Shown one piece after another: positions 8,745 through 16,227 of a stretch of DNA of 64,000 nt (positions within the stretch are counted from its first letter, which is position 1; every line of letters starts with the position of its first letter). The translations under genes and the position numbers were made by a program. This DNA is from Streptomyces coacervatus (lineage in GTDB: Bacteria > Actinomycetota > Actinomycetes > Streptomycetales > Streptomycetaceae): the NCBI RefSeq assembly GCF_029223485.1, contig NZ_JARHTP010000023.1, positions 1 through 64,000 on the forward strand, written 5' to 3'. The notes beneath the pieces are model-generated. The model did not search any database. It saw only the letters and a list, made by a program, of their open reading frames with translations, and had not been told where the DNA came from.

Positions 8745-9602
8745 CTAAGCCCCGCTTTTGGACACCGGGCCGCAGAAATTCTCGACAGAACGGCGCGGCC
8801 GTGATGAAACGGGTCGCACGACCGTCCGAACTCGCGCGGCCTGTCCCTCAGTCCGGGTCCGGCCTCGGAGGAACGCGACCAGTCGGTACTCGGCCCGCCG
8901 CCGGGCCTTGTAGGCCGCCGGGGCAGTCGTCCTATGCGAGGCCGCCCAGTCCGTCACGGCCTGGCCGTCGAGCCGTGTAGCACCGATCAGGTCCGCCTCA
9001 GTCCGGCTGAGGACTCCTTCCCGGACTGCCCGCGCCAGGACGAGGTCCGGGTGGCCCCACGGGCGTTGAGGCGGAGCCGAACAGAACCGGGGCGAGACCG
9101 GAACCGGCGCACGCAACGCCTCACTGAGCGCCGCGAACCCTCGCCGGTACGCCGCCCACCGCAGCCGCACCAGCACCCGCGGCCGCTCCACATCGACGGT
9201 GGCCAACCCCTCGAGGAAGCCGGCCAGCACCTCGGCGTGCACGTCGTAGGGATCCCCCGGATAGCGTGCCGCCAGCCAGCGGCAGATCCCCGCCAGCGCC
9301 GGCAGGGCCATGCCCACGCACGCCATCGTCCAGGACGCCCCCTCCTCGCGTGCGCACTGCACCAGGTGTGCCCAGACCGCATCCCGGGTCCGCCGCGGGC
9401 AGCGACGCTGCAGCATCCGTCGACGTACCTCATCCAGCGCAAGCGGCCTGTTGGGCAGGCCGGCAAACAGCCGCCCGTCCAGATGCAGCGGCCTCGGTCC
9501 GTCCGCCAACTGCGAGAAGCACTCCGTGGCGACCTGCAACGGCAGGAGACCGTCCGGGTGTTGAGGACGTCGTGCCGCGCCAGCTGGTCCTCCGGCATTC
9601 AT
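8745..9602 (-). CDS. Hypothetical protein of the conjugation module
   Basis: This 285-residue Arg/Ala-rich soluble protein is not recognised by family. The start at 9602 is supported by a strong ribosome-binding site (GAAGGAGGCG, 8 bases upstream). The central region (about 95-190) is helical and Trp/Arg rich. The last 100 residues contain SRTEADLIGATRLDGQAVTDW, reminiscent of a sigma-region-4-like or HTH segment, followed by KARRRAEYRLVAFL. Its place directly upstream of the pilin gene, in the same direction, suggests a regulatory or accessory role in the element. A function cannot be assigned. Confidence 0.6.
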   Translation of the reverse strand: MNAGGPAGAARRPQHPDGLLPLQVATECFSQLADGPRPLHLDGRLFAGLPNRPLALDEVRRRMLQRRCPRRTRDAVWAHLVQCAREEGASWTMACVGMALPALAGICRWLAARYPGDPYDVHAEVLAGFLEGLATVDVERPRVLVRLRWAAYRRGFAALSEALRAPVPVSPRFCSAPPQRPWGHPDLVLARAVREGVLSRTEADLIGATRLDGQAVTDWAASHRTTAPAAYKARRRAEYRLVAFLRGRTRTEGQAARVRTVVRPVSSRPRRSVENFCGPVSKSGA

Positions 9603-9933
9603 GTCAGGCGCCTCCTTCACCAGCCGAAGAAGTGATGCCTTCAGGCAGCCAGGACACCAACAAGAAAGGACCAAGAATGGGATCTTGACGCACCACCACG
9701 GTCGCAACCCAGGGGATTCCGCTGATACGGAGATCTTTAGTGCCGGCTTAGTAGATGCCTAATGGGTCTTTAGCGGAGATGTAAGCCCTCGGTGGCGCGG
9801 CGCTGTCCGCATCGTGAGGTACTGGGCCGGGTCGTGTCCAAAACGGCCCGGAATTCCGGCCTTTATGGATGAGGGCTGGAGATCCGCGCAGCCGGATCGC
9901 CCTCCACACGACTCCGGAGGTGAAGGGGACTTC
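9603..9933. promoter_or_regulatory. Divergent control region of the conjugation element
   Basis: This 330-bp gap separates the leftward transfer genes from the rightward DUF2637 gene. It is more AT-rich than its surroundings and contains TCTTTAG twice (about 9731-9737 and 9764-9770) with CTTAGTAGATGCCTAAT between them. A set of short AT-rich repeats like this in a divergent promoter fits an operator array, for example for a GntR/Kor-type repressor of the element, although no such repressor gene is in the window. Confidence 0.4.
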
Positions 9934-10539
9934 ATGCCGCGTCACGCCGAATGGGACCGCTGGATGCGACGCGTGGGAGCCTTGGCCGTGGCGGGAGTGG
10001 CCGCCTACGCCTCCTACATCCATCAATACGACTTCGCGCTGCAAGGCGGTGCGGACACGGCGAGTGCCGCTCTCTGGCCGCTGTCCGTGGACGGCTTGCT
10101 CCTCCTCGCAACCGCAAGCCTCCTCAAACGGCCGGACCGGACCAATCGGCGCCTCCGCTGGACCGTGTGGGCGGCGTTCTTCATGGGAATCGCGGTCTCC
10201 CTGGCCGCCAACATCGCCGCCGCGCCAGCCCTGGCGTGGAAGCCGATGCTGGTCGCAGGCTGGCCACCGGTGGCGCTGCTGCTCGCGGTGGAACTCTTGG
10301 CCCACGGTCCGAGCGCGCGTGTGGAAACGGTGCCCGGTAGCCGCCCAGGTGTCGACGAGGCGGTCGCCCGTGATCTTCTGCTGGATCAGGCATGCCAAGT
10401 GGACGCCCGGCACCGTGAGTTGCATCAGCGCCCGGTCTCGGCCGAGTCGCTGCGCAAGGAATTGCACATCGGAACCGAACGGTCGAGGCAACTGGTGAGG
10501 CAGGTACGCGCGAGCCGGAACGGCGACATCATGCAGTGA
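9934..10539 (+). CDS. DUF2637 membrane protein (Spd-like)
   Basis: This 201-residue protein is of the DUF2637 family, common in actinobacterial integrative elements and plasmids, where such proteins are grouped with spread (Spd) functions. Four hydrophobic segments span residues 12-115 (for example VGALAVAGVAAYASYIHQY and ALWPLSVDGLLLLATASLL). The cytoplasmic tail (about 150-195) includes RPVSAESLRKELHIGTERSR, an HTH-like region. The start is fixed by a strong RBS (GGAGGTGAAGGGG) 7 bases upstream. It supports the view that 3.8-10.5 kb derives from an integrative or plasmid element. Confidence 0.78.
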   Translation: MPRHAEWDRWMRRVGALAVAGVAAYASYIHQYDFALQGGADTASAALWPLSVDGLLLLATASLLKRPDRTNRRLRWTVWAAFFMGIAVSLAANIAAAPALAWKPMLVAGWPPVALLLAVELLAHGPSARVETVPGSRPGVDEAVARDLLLDQACQVDARHRELHQRPVSAESLRKELHIGTERSRQLVRQVRASRNGDIMQ

Positions 10540-10661
10540 GTGGTATTGCCCTCTTTGCTGCCCGCAGAGGTCTTGCCTCGTGTGCGAGCGGAAGGGACTG
10601 GCTTGTGCAACTGACGATCACCGGTTACGCCTGAGTCGTGGTTTGTCCCAGCGGCCGCGGT

Positions 10662-10838
10662 AGGCAGCCGCACGGTGCCGTCGGCTCCTTGGTAGGCCTT
10701 GTCCGCCCGGCACGGAACGCCGGCCGCGGTCAGGGTGTCGATGACGTCATGGATGCAGGCGGCCGTGATGTCGTGTGTCGCGCCGGGTAATGCCGGTGAC
10801 GCCCGGATCACCCGCCCGAACGGATCGGTTATGAGCTG
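10662..10838 (-). pseudogene. DDE transposase fragment
   Basis: About 59 residues in one frame, LITDPFGRVIRASPALPGAT followed by HDITAACIHDVIDTL and ADKAYQGADGTVRLP, match the catalytic core of a Streptomyces DDE transposase (the DKAYQGA motif carries an acidic catalytic residue). Both the N-terminal half and the C-terminal HAKIRALGEQA-type end are missing or garbled, so this is a dead remnant marking an old insertion at the right edge of the conjugation module. Confidence 0.65.
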
Positions 10839-10934
10839 TCCCTATGAGGGTTGGGGCCCCAATCGGGCGGTCCTGGGCGGAGCATCAGTGCCAGGAAGGA
10901 CTGGTGGGCTCGGGGAGGAGGCCCAGGGATACAG

Positions 10935-10990
10935 GCTTACGTCGGGATCGATGTGCACCGTCGAAGGTCACAGGTTGCTGTGATGAACAG
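10935..10990 (+). pseudogene. IS110 transposase N-terminal remnant
   Basis: AYVGIDVHRRRSQVAVMN is the hallmark N-terminal start of IS110-family DEDD transposases, including the first catalytic Asp in GIDVH. The frame degenerates immediately afterwards. Together with the IS110 C-terminal tail at position 2-94 it shows that IS110 elements have been active on both sides of the conjugation module. Confidence 0.55.
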
Positions 10991-11257
10991 CGGCGGTGGG
11001 AGGTTGCGTCCATGTAGATGGTGTACGGGTTCGATCTGATCCGGGGGTTTGCTCCGGCGTTGGGATGGTGCCCGCATAGATGAACGGTTCCGGCAGCTCA
11101 CCCTCGAAAACACTGCCCTGGGCAACGGCGCCACCGTCCTCGCGCTGCCTGCTCGTGCCCGGCCGGGCACGGCCGTCCAGAGTTGAGGTGTCGTACATGT
11201 GGCTGTGCGGCACTGACCCCTCCGATCGAGCCACTGCTCCTCGCGTGCATGTCATGC

Positions 11258-11428
11258 TTCATCCTGCGCAACGGCTCCTACATCAAGATCTACACCGACA
11301 ACATCGGCATGTGGCTGCAGTACACGAGCTACCTCAACGCGGACAGCAGCGGTATCACCATGGCCGGGCCGCATGCTCGCACCGAGGAGCTGATCAAGCA
11401 GTCCGGCGTCCCGTACGCCTGCGTTCGG
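11258..11428 (+). pseudogene. NmrA/quinone-reductase-like remnant
   Basis: The frame reads FILRNGSYIKIYTDNIGMW and, further on, HARTEELIKQSGVPYACVR. Both resemble the segment RATEALIRESGVPYTxLRNGWYxENYT of NAD(P)H-binding NmrA/QorB-type reductases, but in the wrong order, as if a piece had been duplicated or permuted. No start, Rossmann motif or C-terminus remains. No gene is assigned elsewhere between 10540 and 11711. Confidence 0.3.
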
Positions 11429-11648
11429 TGCCTCGCAGCGCGCGGACGATCGCCCCCTCGATGCGGAGCGCGCCGTGATCATCGGTCGATGAGTTGCGCA
11501 AGAAGCGGAGGACGCGGCCCGTTGATCCTCTCGATGGTCCAAAGCGTGTTGAAGGTCAAGCATGAAAGAATGCGCCGACGCACGCAGTCGTCAGGACAGC
11601 GACGGGTGGAGTCCCGCGGGTGCTGCCCGTGTGTCGAGGCCGGAAGAC

Positions 11649-11665
11649 GTCCCTGTTCCGTAAGG
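11649..11665 (+). promoter_or_regulatory. Weak member of the GTMAGR-N5-GTAAGR operator set
   Basis: GTCCCT-GTTCC-GTAAGG lies 47 bases upstream of the molybdopterin oxidoreductase start. The right half-site and the 11-bp spacing match the sites at 13267, 13913, 17001 and 17030; the left half is degenerate. The RBS of the gene (GGAAGG) follows downstream. Confidence 0.35.
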
Positions 11666-11711
11666 CGGCCGGACGTTCCGGGGCGGCCTTCCCTCGGGTG
11701 GGATGGAAGGC

Positions 11712-12848
11712 ATGAGATCCCGCTTCTTTCCGCCCGTGTTCAAGGGCAGACTGCACGATGCCCGCACGGCGACCTCGATCGGGCGGTGGCTCGGCCTGGC
11801 GTTCGCGGTGTGCTTCTGCACCGGCTTGATCAGTCACTTCATGCAGCACCCGCCGGGATGGCTTGCCAACGAGCTGCCGAGCCGCCCGGTGTGGGGCTAC
11901 CGGTTCACGCAGGGGCTCCACGTCGCTTCCGGTATCGCGGCGATTCCGTTGCTGCTGGCCAAGTTGTGGACGGTGTATCCGCGGCTGTTCGAGTGGCCAC
12001 TGGTGCGCTCGGTGCGGCACGCGTTGGAGCGAGTGTCGGTGGCCGTCCTGGTTGCGGCGGCTCTCTTCGAGCTGGCGACCGGCCTGCTGAACACCGCGCA
12101 GTGGTACCCGTGGCCCTTCTCCTTCGTGGCGGTGCACTACGCCGTGGCCTGGCTGGTGGTGGGCGCCCTGGTCCTGCACATCGCGGTCAAGGCACCTGAG
12201 ATCGCGGCACACTGGAGCCGCCGTTCGCCGGGCACGCTGGCCCTGCCGGCCGAGGACGCCCCCGATCGGCGTTCCCTGCTCGCTGCGGTGGCGGCGGCGG
12301 TCGGCGCCGTCACCGTGACCACGGTGGGGCAGTCCTTTACCCCGTTGAAGGACCTCACCCTCCTCGCGCCCCGCCACCCCGACCATGGTCCCGAGGGGCT
12401 GCCGGTCAACCGGACCGCCGCGGCGGCCGGTGTCGGCCTGATCCACGCCGAGGGCTACCGCCTGACCGTCGCCGGACCGCGGCCCTACTCACTCACGTTG
12501 GACGAGCTGAGGGCACTGCCCCAGTACGAGGTCGAGCTGCCGATCGCCTGTGTAGAGGGCTGGAGCAAGTCGGCGCACTGGACGGGCGTGCGCGTCGTGG
12601 ACCTGCTGGAGCGGGTGGGAGCCCCGGTCCATGCGCGGGTACGGGTGGTGTCGTTGCAGACCAGGGGTGGTTACCGGGTGTCCGAGATGGGCCACGGGCA
12701 TGCCCGGGACCCGCTGACCCTGCTTGCGCTGTGCCTCAACGGTGAGGAACTGTCGCCGGATCATGGCTATCCGGTGCGTCTGATCGCTCCGAACCGTCCG
12801 GGCGTGCTGCAGACCAAGTGGGTCGGCCGACTGGAGGTGCTGTCATGA
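11712..12848 (+). CDS. Membrane-anchored molybdopterin-dependent oxidoreductase (sulfite-oxidase fold)
   Basis: This 378-residue protein has an N-terminal membrane part with about four helices and histidines (GLISHFMQHPPGWL, GLHVASGIAAIPLLLAKLW, FVAVHYAVAWLVVGALVLH) resembling a cytochrome b561-like anchor. It is followed from about residue 240 by an oxidoreductase molybdopterin-binding domain. The conserved molybdenum-ligand region is PIACVEGWS, and the cofactor-contacting RLIAPNRPGVLQTKWV is near the end. Such proteins resemble YedY/MsrP-type enzymes with their haem partner fused on. RBS GGAAGG supports ATG 11712 over 11703. It overlaps the next gene by 4 bp. Confidence 0.85.
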   Translation: MRSRFFPPVFKGRLHDARTATSIGRWLGLAFAVCFCTGLISHFMQHPPGWLANELPSRPVWGYRFTQGLHVASGIAAIPLLLAKLWTVYPRLFEWPLVRSVRHALERVSVAVLVAAALFELATGLLNTAQWYPWPFSFVAVHYAVAWLVVGALVLHIAVKAPEIAAHWSRRSPGTLALPAEDAPDRRSLLAAVAAAVGAVTVTTVGQSFTPLKDLTLLAPRHPDHGPEGLPVNRTAAAAGVGLIHAEGYRLTVAGPRPYSLTLDELRALPQYEVELPIACVEGWSKSAHWTGVRVVDLLERVGAPVHARVRVVSLQTRGGYRVSEMGHGHARDPLTLLALCLNGEELSPDHGYPVRLIAPNRPGVLQTKWVGRLEVLS

Positions 12849-13258
12849 GGGTCAACGTGTTGCGACTGCTGGCCGGCGCGGCCGGGCTGGCGCTGATGGG
12901 TGTCGGCGCGTCCCTGCTGCTGGACAGGCAGCAGGATCTGATGGGTGTGCTGGAGTGGCTCGGCGGGGCGGTCGTGTTGCACGACGCGCTGATCGCGCCG
13001 GTGGTGCTGCTTGTCGGGCTGGTGCTGGTCCGTGGCGGGGTGCGGGGGCCGATCCGTGGGGCGCTGCTCGTGGCGGGCGCGCTGACCGCGGTGGCGCTGC
13101 CGGTGCTGCTGCGACCGGGGCCGCGGGCCAACTCGACGGTGCTGCCGCTCGACTACCCGCGCAACTGGTTGCTGACCCTGGTGGGCGTGGCCACGGTCAC
13201 GGCCCTGCTGGTGGCAGCGAAGGAGGTCCGTCGCAGCCGACGGCGTCCACCTTCGTAA
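12845..13258 (+). CDS. Small four-helix membrane protein
   Basis: This 137-residue integral membrane protein has about four hydrophobic segments, including RLLAGAAGLALMGVGASLLL, LIAPVVLLVGLVLV, GALLVAGALTAVALPVLL and LLTLVGVATVTALLVAA. Its ATG overlaps the stop of the molybdopterin oxidoreductase (ATGA), so the two are co-translated and the protein is probably a partner or assembly factor of that enzyme at the membrane. No named family is recognised. Confidence 0.7.
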   Translation: MRVNVLRLLAGAAGLALMGVGASLLLDRQQDLMGVLEWLGGAVVLHDALIAPVVLLVGLVLVRGGVRGPIRGALLVAGALTAVALPVLLRPGPRANSTVLPLDYPRNWLLTLVGVATVTALLVAAKEVRRSRRRPPS

Positions 13259-13266
13259 CGACGGCG

Positions 13267-13283
13267 TCTTACGGGTGTCTTAC
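13267..13283 (-). promoter_or_regulatory. Tandem response-regulator-type site
   Basis: On the minus strand the sequence reads GTAAGA-CACCC-GTAAGA: two identical half-sites with an exact 11-bp period, about 50 bases upstream of the membrane gene at 13335. Direct repeats of one helical turn are the usual target architecture of OmpR-family regulators, and such a regulator is encoded at 16206-16949. Confidence 0.55.
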
Positions 13284-13334
13284 GCACCTTCGGCACGGGC
13301 CACGCCCAGCCCGGGGCATTCCTACGGTGGCGCC

Positions 13335-13928
13335 ATGCGAACTCTTCGTACGGTGGCCCTCGTCACGGCGCCGCCCCTGCTTCTGGCTGTGGCGGGCCTG
13401 GTTCACCCGCGGCATCTCACCGCGTCGACGGCCGCTCACTGGGCGGCACTGCATGTCGCCCTGCTGCCCGTCTTCCCTCTGCTGACGCTCGGCCTGCTGG
13501 TGCCTCTGTGGGGCAGACCGGCGCGTGACCTCGACGGCGCACTCACCGTGCTGGCCTGGGCCGGGTGTCTGGGGTACGCGGCCTACTACTCAGGGCTGGA
13601 CGCGGTGGCCGGTATCTCCGCAGGTACGGTGGCAAGCCACGGGGTGCACGGGGCGGTGGGGTGGCTGTTCTCGACCGGTGACGAGCTGGGCCGGGCAGGC
13701 GTGTACGCGCTGACGGTCGCCGCCCTCGCCGCAGCCGCGGTACTGCGGCGGCGCCACGGCGTCCGCGTCCTGCCCGGGGCCGCAGTGGTGCTCGGAGCAT
13801 GCTGGTCGTTCCTCGACAGCCACATCTTCTGGCCCCGCGGTGTGTTCACCATGGTCGCGTTCGCGGTGGGCTTCGGTCTGCTGAGCGTGGCGGCGTCCCG
13901 GCGGTCCGGAAGGCTTACGAACCCCTGA
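13335..13928 (+). CDS. Hypothetical polytopic membrane protein
   Basis: This 197-residue protein has about five to six hydrophobic segments (for example VALVTAPPLLLAVAGLVHP, WAALHVALLPVFPLLTLGLL, VYALTVAALAAAAVL, GVFTMVAFAVGFGLLSVAA) and conserved-looking His residues in or near them (GLVHPRHL, WAALHV, ASHGVHGAVGW, SHIFWP), which could bind metal or haem. It is not recognised as a named family. It lies between two copies of the shared operator motif and is probably part of the same regulon. Confidence 0.7.
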   Translation: MRTLRTVALVTAPPLLLAVAGLVHPRHLTASTAAHWAALHVALLPVFPLLTLGLLVPLWGRPARDLDGALTVLAWAGCLGYAAYYSGLDAVAGISAGTVASHGVHGAVGWLFSTGDELGRAGVYALTVAALAAAAVLRRRHGVRVLPGAAVVLGACWSFLDSHIFWPRGVFTMVAFAVGFGLLSVAASRRSGRLTNP

Positions 13929-13929
13929 C
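13913..13929 (-). promoter_or_regulatory. Tandem response-regulator-type site
   Basis: The minus strand reads GTCAGG-GGTTC-GTAAGC with the 11-bp period of the other sites. It overlaps the 3' end of the membrane gene and lies about 50 bases upstream of the epimerase start, the same distance as for the 13267 site. Confidence 0.5.
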
Positions 13930-13979
13930 GGATCCCGCCGCAGCATCGGCAGACGCGCATCCAGGCATAGCGTCGAAGC

Positions 13980-15032
13980 ATGTTGATCCTGGTCACCGGA
14001 GGTGCGGGCTTCATCGGCTCGCACATCGTCAGCGTTTTCACCGGCGCCGGGCACGAGGTGCGCGTACTCGACGCACTCCTGCCCGCCGCCCACCACACGC
14101 CGCCGCCCGTCCCCGATGATGTCGACTGGCGCCACGCGGACGTCCGCGACAGAAGAGCGGTGCTGGACGCGCTGCGGGGCGTGGACGCCGTCTGCCATCA
14201 GGCGGCGATGGTCGGGCTCGGCAAGGACTTCGCGGACGCGCCCGACTACGTCGGCAGCAATGACCTTGGCACGGCCGTACTGCTGGCAAGCATGGCCGAG
14301 TCCTGGGTACCCCGACTCGTGCTGGCGAGTTCCATGGTCGTCTACGGCGAGGGCCGCTACGAGTGTGCCCGGCACGGCGTCGTACGGCCGGGGCCGCGCC
14401 GGATCGCCGAACTGGACGCGGGCCGTTTCGAACCACCCTGCCCACGCTGTGGCGAGCCCCTGTCCGCCGGCCTGGTGGGGGAGGATGCGCCGACCGATCC
14501 GCGCAACGTCTATGCGGCCACCAAGCTTGCCCAGGAGGACCTGGCCGCGTCGTGGGCACGGGCGACCGGCGGACGGGTGGCGGCGCTTCGCTACCACAAC
14601 GTGTACGGACCCGGCATGCCGCGCGACACCCCCTACGCGGGGGTCGCCTCCCTGTTCCGGTCCGCGCTGGCGCGTGGCGAGGCACCTCGTGTGTTCGAGG
14701 ACGGTGGTCAGCGCCGGGACTTCGTCCACGTCCGGGATGTCGCGGGGGCCAACCTCTCGGCACTGAGCGGGCTGTCCGGTCTGCCGGAGGGTGGCCTGAG
14801 GGCGTACAACGTCGGCAGCGGCGACCCGCACACGGTGGGGGAGATGGCTGCCGCCCTGGCCATGGCACATGGTGGCCAGGCATCCGTCGTCACCGGGGAG
14901 TACCGGCTCGGCGACGTCCGCCATATCACCGCTTCCTCGCGCAGGCTCCGCGACGAACTGGGCTGGAAACCGGAGGTGGACTTCGCCGAGGGAATGGCGG
15001 AGTTCGCGGTCGACCCCTTGCGGGCCGGCTGA
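13980..15032 (+). CDS. NAD-dependent sugar epimerase/dehydratase with Cys-pair insert
   Basis: This 350-residue extended SDR has the cofactor motif TGGAGFIGSH at the N-terminus, the active-site Ser-Ser region LASSMVVYGEG and the catalytic YAATK (Tyr-x3-Lys), plus the substrate-side YHNVYGPGMP and GGQRRDFVHVRDV. The family acts on nucleotide sugars (epimerases, dehydratases, UDP-glucuronate decarboxylases). An insertion at about residues 145-165 contains CPRCGEPL and an upstream Cys, a possible zinc knuckle not usual in GalE. It is the first gene rightward after the 13913 operator and supplies a sugar to the glycosyltransferases at 17-20 kb, by inference. Confidence 0.85.
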   Translation: MLILVTGGAGFIGSHIVSVFTGAGHEVRVLDALLPAAHHTPPPVPDDVDWRHADVRDRRAVLDALRGVDAVCHQAAMVGLGKDFADAPDYVGSNDLGTAVLLASMAESWVPRLVLASSMVVYGEGRYECARHGVVRPGPRRIAELDAGRFEPPCPRCGEPLSAGLVGEDAPTDPRNVYAATKLAQEDLAASWARATGGRVAALRYHNVYGPGMPRDTPYAGVASLFRSALARGEAPRVFEDGGQRRDFVHVRDVAGANLSALSGLSGLPEGGLRAYNVGSGDPHTVGEMAAALAMAHGGQASVVTGEYRLGDVRHITASSRRLRDELGWKPEVDFAEGMAEFAVDPLRAG

Positions 15033-15054
15033 GCCTTCCCCGGTACCGACGCGG

Positions 15055-15090
15055 AAGGGCCGCCCAAGTGCTCTGACGGGGGCGGCCCTT
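15055..15090. terminator. Bidirectional hairpin terminator
   Basis: AAGGGCCGCCC (15055-15065) pairs perfectly with GGGCGGCCCTT (15080-15090) across a 14-base loop. It sits between the convergent epimerase and histidine kinase genes and can serve both. Confidence 0.75.
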
Positions 15091-15102
15091 GTGGCAAGGG
15101 TC

Positions 15103-16227
15103 TCAGGCGGCTGTCGGCAGGCGGACCTCGAAGCGGCAGCCGCCGGGCACGTTGTGGACGGCGGCCTGGCCGCGATGGGCCTCGATGATTCCCCGGACGA
15201 TGGCAAGACCCAGGCCCGCGCCGGCGGGCGGGGTGCGGGCGTCGGTGCCGCGCCAGCCGGTGTCGAAGACGCGGGGCAGGTCTTCGGGCCGGATGCCGCC
15301 GCAGCTGTCGGTCACCGAGACGACGACACTGTCGGCCTCCTGTCGCGCGGAGACCGCCACCGTTCCGTCGCTGGGCGTGCGGGGGATGGCGTTGACGAGG
15401 AGGTTGGCCAGGACACGGGACATCTCGCGGCCGTCGACCTCGATCGGCACCGGCTCGACTCCGTCGCCGACGATCCGTACGCCGTGCTCCCTGGCCAGGG
15501 CAGCGGTCCCCGCGATCGCGTCGCCGACGACGTCGTAGACCGACATCCGGGCCGTGTTCAGGGCGAGCACGCCGGCCTGGATCCGGGAGAGTTCGAACAG
15601 GTCGCCGACCATCTCACTGAGCCGGCCGACCTCCCCGCGGATCCGGGCGTGGTAAACGCTCGGGTCGTCCACCATGTCGTCCACCATGTCGTCCTCCAGC
15701 GCCTCGGTCATCGCCTGGAGCCGGGCGAGCGGAGTGCGCAGGGCGTGGGAGATCCATGCGACCAGTTCTCGTCGCGATTCCTCCAGGGCCCGCTCGCGCT
15801 CCCTGGAGGCGGCCAGTTTCGCGCTGGTGGAGTCCAACTCGCGGACGAGTTGGGCCAGTTCGGCCGTGGGGGCGGTCCTGGGCGGGGTGAAACGGCCCTC
15901 GTCACCGAGGGCGCGGGTGGCCTCGGCCAGGGCCTGGCTGCCCTTGACGACGTTGCGGCCGAGGACGAGTGCCACCGCGAGGGAGACGACTGCCGCGATG
16001 GAGCACACCATCGTGACGACCCACAGGTCGTGATCCGACAACAGCATCGCCCACGACACGAGCATCGTCCCGGCGAGCATCGCCGCCACGGCAACGGTGG
16101 CGACCATGGCCAGGGACAGCGCGACCGAGCGGTTGCGCAGCAGCCTCAGCGCTCCCACACCGAGCACTCCGGCGGCGCCCGCACCGATCGCCGCGTACAG
16201 GGCGATCAGGAAGGTGTCACGCAGCAT
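15103..16227 (-). CDS. Two-component sensor histidine kinase
   Basis: This 374-residue kinase has two N-terminal hydrophobic segments (FLIALYAAIGAGAAGVLGVG and MVATVAVAAMLAGTMLVSWA onward), a HAMP-like linker (about 115-170), the phosphoacceptor box WISHALRTPLARL, the N box NLLVNAIPRTPSDG, G1 DSCGGI and G2 GAGLGLAIVRG. It partners with the OmpR-type regulator whose gene it overlaps. A DDMV tandem duplication follows the H-box helix, encoded by 12-bp repeats at 15664-15694. ATG at 16227 is chosen because it precedes the first membrane helix; the longer frame is antisense to nothing recognisable. Confidence 0.88.
   Translation of the reverse strand: MLRDTFLIALYAAIGAGAAGVLGVGALRLLRNRSVALSLAMVATVAVAAMLAGTMLVSWAMLLSDHDLWVVTMVCSIAAVVSLAVALVLGRNVVKGSQALAEATRALGDEGRFTPPRTAPTAELAQLVRELDSTSAKLAASRERERALEESRRELVAWISHALRTPLARLQAMTEALEDDMVDDMVDDPSVYHARIRGEVGRLSEMVGDLFELSRIQAGVLALNTARMSVYDVVGDAIAGTAALAREHGVRIVGDGVEPVPIEVDGREMSRVLANLLVNAIPRTPSDGTVAVSARQEADSVVVSVTDSCGGIRPEDLPRVFDTGWRGTDARTPPAGAGLGLAIVRGIIEAHRGQAAVHNVPGGCRFEVRLPTAA

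Noticed and set aside
15664..15694. Short repeats considered as CRISPR-like
   Set aside because: They are contiguous 12-bp repeats inside a coding frame with no spacers and no cas genes.
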